Counted from the stretch's first letter, positions 12,601-22,560 are shown. The stretch: 64,000 nt of DNA from Sycobia sp. Sy_11 (GCA_018907035.1 JACCIC010000003.1:4037001-4101000), one strand, 5' to 3'. Notes: a model not told the origin generated them from the letters alone. A program made the numbers and translations.

Positions 12601-12604
<4 letters not shown>
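11362..12604 (-). mobile_element. Tc1-like DNA transposon, inactive
   Basis: The transposase reads on the minus strand from ATG at 12390 (MSQSVGAKYI) to TAA at 11472-11474. Recognisable blocks in order: KNVDDLPKHGSRK and LTLRQGQAKLMAKGLDIS of the paired DNA-binding domain; NIIFTNECSTWA, where the family has 'IFTDES'; VKHRIKVHLWDCFSKQGF; LQKENDPKHRSKLCTEWKTR; LHWPSQ...IENV; and a GDWTHY ending. Of the DDE triad, the first Asp is Asn and the second is Glu (ENDPKH instead of DNDPKH); the final Glu remains, followed by a stop where Trp is usual. Several frameshifts split the frame. The left end has TACAGTCTGTCAAATAAG at 11362. A poor inverted match lies around 12577-12604, so the right border is uncertain. 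The element abuts a (TA)n array. Confidence 0.93.

Positions 12605-12649
<45 letters not shown>
12604..12649. repeat. (TA)n microsatellite
   Basis: 46 bp of alternating A and T directly at the putative right end of the Tc1-like element, which targets TA dinucleotides. Confidence 0.97.
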
Positions 12650-12651
<2 letters not shown>

Positions 12652-13225
12652 TATATTATCTTTGGAAGGACATACTTTACGTTTTTTATCGAAAATCATT
12701 TTACATTCATTAATAAATTAAGTTACTGTTCTTAGCAGTTAGTTTCACCATCTGTTAGTAGTTGCCGTCTTGAATCGTACCGAATATCCACTCAAAGTAG
12801 GTCAGTTTAAAGTATTAATATCAGGCCAGCTCGTTTGAATGATCATCATTCCAGCTCTGAGCGTCGGATACCAACATCTTGTGCGAGCGCTATACAACTC
12901 GCGCGAGCGTGACCATTCGCAGGAACCGATGCTCTGCCCTCGCAGCATGCGGCCTCTTGGACCACATTGGGAGTGTACATATATACTACCCATCATACAT
13001 TTAAACACTCGATCGATCCAATTCATTTAGACGACGATGTTGTTAGCAGGTTCAATCGACGCAATGGGATCGACGCAGCTGGACCAAATTGTGCTTCTCC
13101 AGCAAATTTTCTCAAGTGCCAGGATACCGACATGGTCCCCAGTCGCCAACCTTCTGAAGGCCTGAGCGCCAAGGAAGGATCGTTTGATGTGGGTTTTACA
13201 GTTGTCACCAGCCGCAGGAAATAGC
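12650..13225. other. Unassigned, moderately GC-rich segment upstream of BEL/Pao fragment
   Basis: From about 12830 the base composition becomes balanced and several overlapping frames of 60-85 codons exist on both strands. By position this could be more 5' material of the BEL/Pao element that starts just downstream, but I could not align it to gag, protease or early RT motifs, so it is left unassigned. Confidence 0.4.
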
Positions 13226-14126
13226 TCAGAGAGAAAGAGTCCCCAACTCGACGTATTTCGTCGCACTCGGCCCTTTCGGGTCGGGTCTCTTTATTTGCTT
13301 AAAATTATTGCGAATTTATGACAGCTTATGAGGAATTACAACACATGGATCGCGTTCCAGTAGCCGAGCTAAATAATCCTTGAGCGAGGTACTCACCACA
13401 TCATGCAATAAATACACAAAAGATTTGAGCAGTTTTTGACGCGTCTAGAAAAACCCGTGGTGAATGCTCTTTGAATGATTTTCAGCTGTCAGGGCCGCCT
13501 CTTCAAAATGATCTCTCCCTCTCTCTCTCCCTCTCTCTTTCTTTCTCTCTCTCTCTCTCGTTCTTGTCAATTGGCGTATATATAGATATGTTTTTACGGC
13601 CGACATTATAAAAATTTTCCGTCAGATTCTTGTAGCCCCAGAGCATGGAGAGTATCAACGTATAGTTTGATTTCTTCGTCCAGATGTGTCTCTTACAGAT
13701 TACCATTTAAAAACCGTGCTATACGGAACAGCTTGCGCATCGTCCCTTGCAGTACAATTGGCAAAGGATGAGAAATCACGGTTTCCCCTTGGTTCCCAGT
13801 GTTTAGATAAAAATACATATGTTGATGTATTTGCTGGAGATGATGATTTTTCGGTCGCAATAAAAAAAGGACGGAGCGTATAGATATTTTGAAAACTGCC
13901 GGTATACAGTTAGACAAATGGGCAACCATTTACGTTGAACTTCTCTCCTCGCACGAATCTAGAGCGGAAAAGCAGAACGAAAAGGATACCGCGATTAAAA
14001 TGCTGAAAGTCCACCAGAACCACGAACGTGATGTATTTAAATTTCGTAGCGCTGAACTTAAAATACTAGTAAGAGTTAACAAAAAGAGGAGTTCTTTACA
14101 ATATTGCTCGACTGTTTGATCCCGTG
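13226..14126 (+). mobile_element. BEL/Pao retrotransposon reverse transcriptase fragment, broken
   Basis: Pao-type RT blocks are readable in order on the plus strand. EFMTAYEELQHMDRVPVAEL (from 13312) leads into AVFDASRKTRGECSLNDFQL (from 13429) and SGPPLQND (to 13512). After a CT repeat come YVFTADIIKIFRQILVAPEH (from 13587), LKTVLYGTACAS and KSRFPLGSQCL. The catalytic box reads TYVDVFAG (13815-13838) where the family has 'YVDDVFAG', so one catalytic Asp codon is missing. ILKTAGIQLDKWATIYVELL, DVFKFRSAELKI and finally RGVLYNIARLFDPV (to 14126) follow in further shifted frames. Stops lie at 13381 and 13426 and frame changes at about 13512-13586, 13880 and 14080. No integrase, RNase H or LTR was found. 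It is a truncated, inactive copy. Confidence 0.92.
13513..13559. repeat. CT-rich microsatellite inside RT gene
   Basis: Impure (CT)n of about 47 bp lying between two RT motifs that are in different frames on either side. The RT coding sequence is interrupted exactly here. Confidence 0.95.
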
Positions 14127-15180
14127 TAACGACTCTCAGCAATCTAGAGTTTAAAATCTTAAAAAATCAGAAAATTCGACATGCCAAGTATTGATTACTC
14201 CTATTAATTTTATTGCCATAATAATTTGATTTTGCAGATATAGTACATTTAGCAACAGCGAAATCCCGAAATGGTAGGAAACCTTGGAACTTGGAAGAAA
14301 TAGCAGAAGAGAAAATAAAAAAAATCTGTAATTACAAGTATTTCTATGAGCTCAAGAGACTCTTTTCTGAAGTGGGGTATCTATTAGTTTTTCTGTTGGA
14401 TGATTATAAATTTTTATTAATAGAGCTACTAGAAAAGTAAAAGGAATCCAATAATCCCATTTTTTTCTCCCATTTAGATTACGAAATGCTTTCAAAGTTT
14501 ATTTCTAAATATAATGAATTTAATATTCATTTGCGTCTATCTTGAATTAAGAGATTTTTTCGTCTATTAATCAAATTTTATTCTAAACTGGATTGAGAAT
14601 TAATTAATTCTTTTTGATTCTAGTATGTAGTAAGATTTCTATTATTATTTATCTTTTCACATCTAATTTTATTGGTCTATTCCATTATGTGCGTGTAAAA
14701 ACAATTTATTATTTTCGTTTTAGAGATTCTGCGTAAATTAAATTATACATTTTTCAAATATTGTTTCCTCTTTTGTAAATTGGACATAAAATGTCCATAA
14801 AATATGTTTCCATGAAAAGCTTCTAACACTAAAATGTGATTCCGTGAAAAGCTTATTCTGTTAAGATTCAGTTTTTACCTTTCTTTTCAAGTCGACTGAA
14901 TTTGATCAATCCATTGTGTCACTTTTAAGCCATTTCTATGGAAAAATCAAAATAAATAGAATTTCAAGTATTTATCTTATGAATAAGTAAAAATTCATGC
15001 GTTGCAATACAAAAATTTGTTAAATTTTTAAATTTTCGTTTGAAATTCATAATACAAGAAGTGATACAAAAATCCATTGTCGCGATGTAACGCTACATCA
15101 ATAAAAGAATCTTATACACTTTTACAAGTATTATAACCATCTATAACCATGACACAAAGAATACCCGTTCTTTAAAGTAA
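14127..15180. other. AT-rich stretch, nothing recognised
   Basis: AT-rich. A 13-bp near-identical direct repeat (CC[A/G]TGAAAAGCTT) occurs at 14810-14822 and 14842-14854. No gene or transposon recognised. Confidence 0.55.
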
Positions 15181-15189
15181 AACACCCTC

Positions 15190-15960
15190 GGCCTGCAATC
15201 AAAGCGCGTGCACTCGGAATAATGTATGCAATCCTCGCCAACGCAGACTCCGGCGACTTAAGTGCGCGTGAATAAATAACGAGCGCCGCCGTGAGCGCCG
15301 CTTTTTCGTTCGAAGGAGGCGTTAGCGCGACCGCTGCGAGTATTTACTCTTCCCCTCCTTTGCAAAAGAAGCTTCTTCTTTCGTATACGCGACTACTCGA
15401 GTCGCGAGGTTCCGTTGCCTAATTAGCACAATTAATACGATTAAACGGCTTGATTAATTCGCGCGAGTCGGCGCATCGATCAGTCTCGTCGTGTTCGAAG
15501 GGGACGGAGAAGAGGGACGGCGTGGGAGAGAAAAAGAGACAGAGGCGCGCGGGCGCGCGTACACACGAGGAGGGAAAAAGTGAGAGAAAGAGAGAGACCG
15601 TACATTCGCCGTCTCACCCGAATCGTGCGCATTCCGCCCGCGGGAGATGGAAAGGGCACGAAGGAAGGACCAACGAAGATGGTAGTTCCCCGCCATTCCG
15701 CGACTTGTCCGTCTTTTTGCTCTCTTGCAACGCGCTCTTTAATCGACGCTTAAAGGACCCTCGGAGAGTGTGCGTGCGCGTCGCAGGCGACGTTCTCGGC
15801 GCTTAATGCATCCAGCGCGCGGTTTTGAGGACGAGTGTCTTTAGGTGGGGGCTGCGGAGGGGGAGGATTAAAAATTTATCGTCCACGCGATTTACTCCCG
15901 GGCAAATGTGTCGGTATGTCGTCCAGCGGTTTTTCGTGATTTATCGTGCCGTCGAGCGCG
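15190..15960. promoter_or_regulatory. CpG-rich island with TAAT cluster
   Basis: CpG-rich island. At 15417-15436 the sequence is GCCTAATTAGCACAATTAAT, followed by TTGATTAATTCGCG near 15449: four homeodomain-type TAAT/ATTA cores within about 45 bp. A very similar cluster occurs at 41421-41444. The block at 15495-15660 is purine-rich (GAGAGAAAGAGA). Overlapping arginine-rich open frames are compositional artefacts. An enhancer role is inference. Confidence 0.4.
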
Positions 15961-16590
15961 GCTATTACTTTGCGAAATTGAGTAATTTTTTTGTTTTTTT
16001 TGTTCTTTTTTTTTTTTGAAATCTAACCGGACGGGTGTGTAATTGGGAGGGGTTTTTGGCAAGGGATAATCTTTTTCCGTATAAAAATGTAAGAACTGTG
16101 AATAATTAAATTTAGTACTATCGGTCGATCACTATATCAGGATTTATTTTTGGAATTTAGAGTTTTTTGCGGTGCTGCAAGTAAAACCCGATGAGGTAAA
16201 GGGTGAAAACAGACGTATATAGTGTATCTTGAAATTAAAATTTAAAAATACATGCTATAAAATTTTTTTCATACCTTATATATACAGCATTGAAACCAAA
16301 TAGTTATTATAGCGCCATATACGATGTATATTAAAGGTACACGCAATTTCGCACGTGGTATTCCTAATTGAATTTGCATTCAATCGGAGCAGAGTTTATT
16401 AAAAAAATCGAACTTTTAACGAACGGACGGAATCAATTTTACAAATATAAAAATCGCGTAATGTAATATATTAAAAATCGTAAAAGTTCGCTTACAAGTG
16501 AAGAAGCTATAAATAACCATTATTATCATAATTAGCATTTAAAAATTGATGAGATTTCAATGATAATCGGTCTTGTTCCTGAAGCGAGAT
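15961..16590. other. AT-rich stretch, nothing recognised
   Basis: Begins with T-rich runs (15988-16017). No gene or repeat family recognised. Confidence 0.6.
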
Positions 16591-17060
16591 AAAAATTAAC
16601 ATTTAATGCAACCACGGAAAACTAATAAAAATTCCATAAAGCATACGCCCCTGGTCCAAAGCAAGACCAGCGCGCGGTTCCGTGCATTTTTCCTTTTTTT
16701 TTTTTGCGTGCTCGCACAACCGAAGTTAATTAAATTTATCGCCGCCATTTGCATAATAATAGAGGCCAGAGAAAAAGTACGAGATAATCTTCGTAAATTT
16801 GTGATTATGCGAAGCGTATATGAGAGGGCGGCAGTTTTGTAAGGGAGCATTCGCCCGAATTTGAAATCGTGGCAGCAGCACAAAAAAAAACAGAGGAGCG
16901 TAAAATGATATCGGAATAATTACTTGTACAGCGCTCGGGGGGGATTGTGAGTACGCGACGCCGTTCGAGGGCATTTTTGCGATTCGTCGACACGGTCCGC
17001 TTCGATTAATCGAAAATTTGCGACGGGCGAAGGTGAAATCATGGGCGCATATTGTACATT
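16591..17060. other. Mixed-composition islet
   Basis: Short GC-richer patches (16660-16715, 16930-17035) with frames of 62-95 codons overlapping on both strands; none looks like a protein. No motif stood out. Confidence 0.4.
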
Positions 17061-17102
17061 AATATTTTTCTATTCGTCGTTATATTTGCTTGAAAATATT
17101 GG

Positions 17103-17573
17103 TCAGTTAATGAGTATGCATTGTATCGTGCCATCCACGGTATCTAATACGCATTGAAATGTTTTCATTCTATTGATACAGAAGATCAATTTTGCACTAT
17201 CAACTGCATGATATGTCGTAAACTCGAGTAGACAATTAATCACAGGAAAATAAACGAAATCCGCACAGGAAGCAGATATGCTCTCATGTTTCACCCGTCC
17301 TCTACATATTGTTGAACACAATATACATGGCACCGCACAGACCGCTGAGACTGCCATAAGTAGAATATTTATTATGCAAGGGAGCAAACCGTGCTCACCG
17401 TTTAAATCACTCGCTCGGACTACATTTCTCGACAAAAAATCCCGATAAAGCGCGTATGTGTCCGTGTAAGATTCGCTTGTTTCGGCTACTTTGCTTCGTT
17501 CCGCCTTCCCGAGCCCGCGGAATCGTACTTTGTGAAACGGCGGATTCGTCTCCCTTCGACGATCTCGCGATAC
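17103..17573 (-). other. Unidentified 156-codon open frame
   Basis: On the minus strand there is no stop between TGA at 17574-17576 and TGA at 17103-17105. The upstream part is polar (contains KVAETSESYTDTYALYRDFL). The downstream part has a cysteine-rich hydrophobic stretch (LLPCIINILLMAVSAVCAVP) long enough to span a membrane, then mixed sequence ending in TIQCILIN. No ATG lies near its start; the first ATGs fall within or after the hydrophobic stretch. So if real it would be an exon rather than a full gene. The composition is intermediate and the upstream third is CpG-rich, which makes long open frames by chance easier. No family recognised. Confidence 0.25.
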
Positions 17574-17862
17574 TCACGGAAATATAGCAATTGGACCGCG
17601 CCGCTAAAAGGGCACACCGATCGATGATTTAAAATCGCATTATATCAGTCCGGCTGAAGGATGGGCAGCGCGCTCTTTGCCGCGTCGTCGTGCACTTAAA
17701 AGCGGAACTCCGATTATTGCAAGGAGGAAGAGAGAAGGGAGGCCAGCCTCCTATCCTCGGTGAATGTACCGGAGAAAAATTAACAAGGGCGCGCTCGGGC
17801 GCGCGCCTCCGCGAGGGAGAACCTGGTAATTACGGCCGCGTGAGAAAAGCAGCAATAAAGCA
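17574..17862. promoter_or_regulatory. CpG-rich islet
   Basis: CpG-rich DNA with GTAATTACGGCCGCG near 17825. A GTGAGT donor-like word lies on the minus strand near 17575. Function unknown. Confidence 0.3.
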
Positions 17863-17957
17863 TATAGACATATAGATATATGTGTGTATATGTATGTATA
17901 TATACATATGTGCGTGTGCATGTGTGTGTATGCGCTCGCGCACATGTATATGTGTAA
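17863..17957. repeat. Alternating purine-pyrimidine tract
   Basis: Mixed (TA), (TG) and (CG) dinucleotides, for example ATATATGTGTGTATATGTAT and GCGCTCGCGCACATG, with almost continuous purine-pyrimidine alternation for about 95 bp. This is a candidate Z-DNA-forming tract and a degenerate microsatellite. Confidence 0.75.
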
Positions 17958-18098
17958 GTTGAAAGTGCTAATGCATTCGATCCCTCTTGATTTATTCACT
18001 CGCTCTCGCTGAACGCAACGGAAGAGAGGAGCGGCACGCAGCTTCGGCAGTGGGCCCGAAACGTTCCGGTTTGCAGGGAATATCTTACAAGTAAATAT

Positions 18099-18101
<3 letters not shown>

Positions 18102-18150
<49 letters not shown>
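18102..18150. repeat. (TA)n microsatellite
   Basis: 49 bp of alternating T and A followed by an imperfect TATATAAATATATATA tail. Confidence 0.97.
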
Positions 18151-18152
<2 letters not shown>

Positions 18153-19400
18153 TATATAAATATATATAAAGAAACATGCTTGTAACTATCAATTATTACA
18201 CTAACGGAAATCCTTATTTTGAGCTGGTTGAAATTAATATAAATATATATTCATTTTATTACCATCTTCAATAAGAGCATCGTTAATGTCGACTTACACA
18301 CACATATTATATGATCAAAAGATATGGGAAATTGGTCAATTAAAAAAATCTGAGACCAGACCTGCTACTTTTTATCCTGCTTTTGCTTGGTGAAAACTTG
18401 ACAAAAATGACATCTATGTTACATGGAAAATAAGGAGATCACGAAATAATTCGTGTTTAAAAATCATCATACCAATATAAGAAGATTAGTTTAACGTGTG
18501 CCTTTTTCCATATTGTATTCGATGTTAGCGTTTTCAATAAGAATCGTTTTATCAATAATGTCTAGATTGGTTAAATAGAAACGTATACAGTCTTACATAA
18601 GAGTTTCAGTATAATTATTTGACAAATTTCTTGAGATTACTTGGGAATTTAGGACGGCATATTCTTTATTATTTATGCCGACGTATGTTTTCGGCTAACT
18701 GCCGACAGGAAGAAGCATCGGTATCGGATATCCAAAATTCATCTGTCTCATTTAGCGATCGAGAAATTGAAAAATAAAGAGGGACGATTATAAGTGGAAC
18801 AATAGAAGCGTAACACAAAGTAACATGTTAATATCATAGTTGATATTTTTTGGACACGAGACGAGTTGTTCAGAAAAAACGACGATCGGAAGACGATTTT
18901 TGAAAATCACATATATAACAAGAAAAATCATTCAGTCTTAAGAAAATTAAGATCATAGCACTTACATATATGTATATACATGTACACGTATATACATAAC
19001 ATGTATAAACGTATTTATAGAAATACAACGTGGAAACTAAACGGGCAAAAAACACTCTTAAGATTGATACGAGTTTCTTCTATATTCAGGGTACTGCACC
19101 ATTATGGTTTCCATCACTGGATTATTTAGTTATAATGGAGAATACCATTTATCTACTATCAACCAATTAAAAGATGCTGTACATTGCAAATGAGCTGGAG
19201 TTGTAATCAAAAGATTTGTTGATTTTACGCACGATATTAATAATTTGTACGGTATCATCGGGCTTAGATTCTACCGAACACCAAACAAGTAAATATAACT
19301 GAACAGTCGACGTATTCCGCAAATTGAGTCAAAATCAATATTTTCAAACATTCCCGACAGTCTTTTCATCATATTCTTACACTTCCAACTCTGGCCAGTC
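18151..19400. other. AT-rich stretch, nothing recognised
   Basis: AT-rich. Faintly protein-like words occur in several frames (plus strand near 18700-18790 and 19090-19370), but they are interrupted by stops and I could not match them to any element. Confidence 0.5.
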
Positions 19401-20033
19401 AAAAGACTATATCGACGTTATTATAAGCGCGTTAACGTAATTCTTATGAGACGGACTTCGAATGGAGAGGATCAAGTAATTAAGCGCGGACCGCCTGTTT
19501 ACCGCTAAACTAAGACACCGACGTGGCGTCGACGGAGGCGTCGGCGATACGTTGATTAGCATTTTTCTCTTCGCATAGCAAAAAAAATCGCGCAAGGGGG
19601 GCGGGATACATTGATCTGCCAATGAGGGCGGCCCCCGTGTCCATATACAAATGTACGGGTGGCGTTTGGAAAAGAATTCTCGTTCGACGAGTTCGGCTGG
19701 CGCAGAATGTCTTGCGATTCCGCGCACGGTGCAGGGGGGGAGGGACCGAGAGAGGAAGAGGAGGCGAGGGAGAGAGGGAAACTTTCGGCAGTGCGCCTTC
19801 TCGATCCCGGATAATGAGGCCCACGAATAAGAAGCGCTGATACTTATACGCGGGAGGTCGGAGCGATAATGCGATCGCGCGCGGGCGGCGCGAATTATTC
19901 GGGACAAATCACGAGGAAGTCATGTAGTGTACACGTATATGCAATATCGTCGCCACGGCCGAGAAATTCGCCTTCCTCTTTTGCAACTTCATAATTTTGC
20001 GGCTCACTGGAGCTGCTAACATTTATGTGTGCG

Positions 20034-20038
<5 letters not shown>

Positions 20039-20091
<53 letters not shown>
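20039..20091. repeat. (TA)n microsatellite
   Basis: 53 bp of alternating T and A inside a CpG-rich island. Confidence 0.97.
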
Positions 20092-20095
<4 letters not shown>

Positions 20096-20226
20096 ATGTA
20101 TATACGTAGCCGACCTGCGCTCGTCAGTCCGCCGCGCTGCATCACTGTTTAGGCGGCGGAGACGCGTCGCCCGTAAAATACACACGTGTCACGCAGAAAA
20201 AAAAGGCTATTATATATACACGTTTT

Positions 20227-20237
20227 TGCGCATGCGC
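20227..20237. promoter_or_regulatory. NRF-1/Ewg-type palindrome
   Basis: TGCGCATGCGC, palindromic over its central ten bases. NRF-1 and its fly orthologue Ewg bind this sequence as dimers (established for the family). Occupancy here is inference. Similar cores are at 39848-39857 and 61393-61402. Confidence 0.45.
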
Positions 20238-20667
20238 GCGCCTGTGCGGGCGGTTGGTTATATTTATAAAACTCGCTTTTGGGCGCACTGGGCGCGTTTC
20301 GCGTGGAATTGATGTCACTGCAAGTTTTGTCGGCTTTTATTGGATTATTCGTTTTAATGCGCCAGCGCCCCCTCCCAACGCCCCTCTATCTCTCCTTGTA
20401 TAAACCACGCGTATGAATAATTCTGCATCAATTTAACCGTTAAAACATTTAAACTCGTTTAAGCGCTCGTTATAACGGCCCTTTTTATTATCTCTGTAAA
20501 CCTGGCAAATTTTGTAAAGACAATATATCACGTTATTTATTCATATAATAAGAAATCCGAAAGATTGTGCGCAGCTTCCTTATTCGATGACTCGATTTTA
20601 GGTATTGATAACATTTTTAATTTGTTTGAAACATCGGTAGTTTTCAATTTTACGGAAATCTTCCGGA

Positions 20668-20804
20668 CACTCTAAATTTAAGTCAGTAGAAAACTTCCAA
20701 AATCATCTCCAGTATAAAACGGTAAACAACGTCTTATCTTATTTGGATAATTGGCTTTATATAAACTGGGTTACCGCAGTATCTACTGATTTAAATTCAG
20801 AGTG
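20668..20804. repeat. Long inverted repeat, possible MITE
   Basis: The 23-bp arm at 20668-20690 (starts CACTCTAAATTTAAGTC) is inverted at 20782-20804 with about two mismatches, enclosing a 91-bp spacer. The spacer carries a smaller partial inversion (GGTAAAC / GGTTACC). Length (about 137 bp) and structure fit a miniature inverted-repeat transposable element or a structured RNA. No clear target-site duplication flanks it. Confidence 0.55.
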
Positions 20805-21762
20805 TACAAGACTTACGTTGAATAAAAGAAAAAAAATCAATGATATAAGTTACTTTGAAATTTAGTGCAATGTACTGTTAGGTCTATACGTCTTCAAAAT
20901 TTCATCATTGAAATTCATATTTGTCGTATGAATTTTATATTTCTATCTATTAATTAATATTTTATTACTACAGTTTTGCTTGCATATATAAAAATTAAAA
21001 TAATAAAATATAACAAAATTAAATGACTATTTTTAATAGAATATCGATGCAGGGATCTTTAATATTGGTATATTTATTAACGATTTTTGATTGGTCAATA
21101 ATTACATAAAATAATGTCAACCAGTAGAGTTTTCTTCAATCATGAATCTAAACTACATTTAAATATTTTAACAAAAAGAATGGACTCTCTATGGTGATAT
21201 TCGAGATTGCTAAGTAATAAAAATTTGCAGAACATGATGCAGATATGGATAGAAATATATCATTAGTATTTAATAAATTGTAATGTATGGACGAACTCTA
21301 ATTGATTAGGTACAACTTTTAGAGGATTATATAAGAAATTCGAGCATTGATCAAGGCGATCCCTATACAAGGAAAAAATTATCTTGGTTGATGAAACTTA
21401 GTGGTCTGAAAATCTGAAGATAAGCACATACATGAGATAACTTTGCAAATTGTATCTGTGATGGTACTGTTTTGAAGCTGTTTTAAAATGTGATAAGCTA
21501 ACATTGCTATTTGCAAAACAAAAATAAAAATTAACTTGATAACGTCAATCTATCTTTTGCGAAGATAGATTAAGATTATATAGATTAAGTAGACATCCAC
21601 GTTAATCGTCAGACACAAGCATGAATTTGTATATATTTGTATGTATGAAAACACGACATTTTTGTGTGTTTGTCAACACCAGATCTGTGAAAACATGCAA
21701 AAAAAATAAAGTTAGAAACCCAATAGATTCCATTGAAATTATTTGAAATGAAGAAGATAAAT
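20805..21762. other. AT-rich stretch with one hairpin
   Basis: AT-rich, no gene. A perfect 10-bp hairpin (AATCTATCTT, loop TTGCG, AAGATAGATT) lies at 21547-21571. Confidence 0.6.
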
Positions 21763-22004
21763 TATAGAATCTATTGAGGCCTACGATGGCTCGATCGCTA
21801 GAGCGAAGGACTACTAACTCGGTGATCCGAGTTCAAATCCCGGTCTCGGCCGATTGATACAGGCACCGCTGTAATTATTTACATGTGCTTTGTTTACAAA
21901 CACATCGTAGACCTCCGTCGCTGATTAGCACCGATAATTGGAAGCATAAATAAAGCGACGTTAAATAAAAAAAAAAAAAAAAAAAAAAAATATAGAATCT
22001 ATTG
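21763..22004 (+). mobile_element. tRNA-derived SINE with target-site duplication
   Basis: The body runs from 21777 to about 21966, then an A-rich tail to 21990. The head is tRNA-like: an A-box-like TGGCTCGATCG (21787-21797), a D-arm with GCTC/GAGC pairing, a B box GTTCAAATCC (21831-21840) in a T-arm with four of five pairs, and GGCC at both acceptor ends. The anticodon stem does not pair, so this is not a functional tRNA. A tRNA-unrelated region and GACGTTAAATAAAA 3' end follow. The 14-bp duplication TATAGAATCTATTG is perfect at 21763-21776 and 21991-22004, which proves target-primed insertion and indicates a fairly recent event. A LINE partner would supply the enzymes. A diverged copy is at 60034-60263. 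Confidence 0.92.
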
Positions 22005-22560
22005 TCAGGTCTTAATAAATTCAGTATTTCAATTTGTGGTTCTTAGTGATAGCTAGAATCTTGTTATAAAAAAGTATTTTTTTATGTATACAAATATAAA
22101 GTAAATGATTTAAGCAAATGTAGTGTAAACTAAAAATTATATTGTTAAAAGTAAATATAAGTAAAAATTGTCGAGCTTTTAAAAGATTCATAAAATACCT
22201 AATCAGTATCTCATTTTATTTTATTTTCTCATTCTAAATGCACATATAATGTATTGGTCATATTCCTGCCATACATCACAATAGAAATCTAAATATTTTT
22301 CCATCTCACAAATTTATTGGAAATAATAAAATTTATTTCGCAGTCTTTTGTCGTCGACTCAATTTTCCAGAACATTTTCTTTCTACTCTCGTAATTTAAA
22401 AGAAAATCATTTTACATTTGTTAATTAATGCAATCAATATACGGGACCAATGCCACACACCGACTTTTTCTGCGCACCACATTTCAACACCCGCAATTTA
22501 AATATCTTCGAGCTCTCCTCTTGTTTTTTTTTTTTTTTTTATCATTATTTACAGAACGCC
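22005..22560. other. AT-rich stretch, nothing recognised
   Basis: AT-rich, ending in a T-run at about 22525-22540. No gene recognised. Confidence 0.6.

Larger units (their letters stand above)
19401..20480. promoter_or_regulatory. CpG-rich island with Ewg/NRF-1-type palindrome
   Basis: CpG-rich DNA split by a (TA)n array at 20039-20091. TGCGCATGCGC at 20227-20237 is an exact match to the NRF-1 consensus, whose insect orthologue is Erect wing. A purine-rich stretch (19730-19785) and TTTAACCGTTAAAAC (about 20429) also occur. The frame of 166 codons (minus, 19407-19907) is Arg/Ser/Pro-rich and probably an artefact. Confidence 0.4.

Noticed and set aside
12830..13225. Possible BEL/Pao protease or gag region
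   Set aside because: Located where it would be expected, but I could not find protease or zinc-knuckle motifs in any frame.
18700..18800. Possible piggyBac N-terminal acidic region (QEEASVSDIQNSSVSFSDRE)
   Set aside because: Composition is suggestive, but no DDE domain, TTAA flanks or terminal repeats follow.
21777..21850. tRNA gene
   Set aside because: A and B boxes and partial cloverleaf are present, but the anticodon stem does not pair and the sequence continues into a SINE body with poly(A) and target-site duplication.
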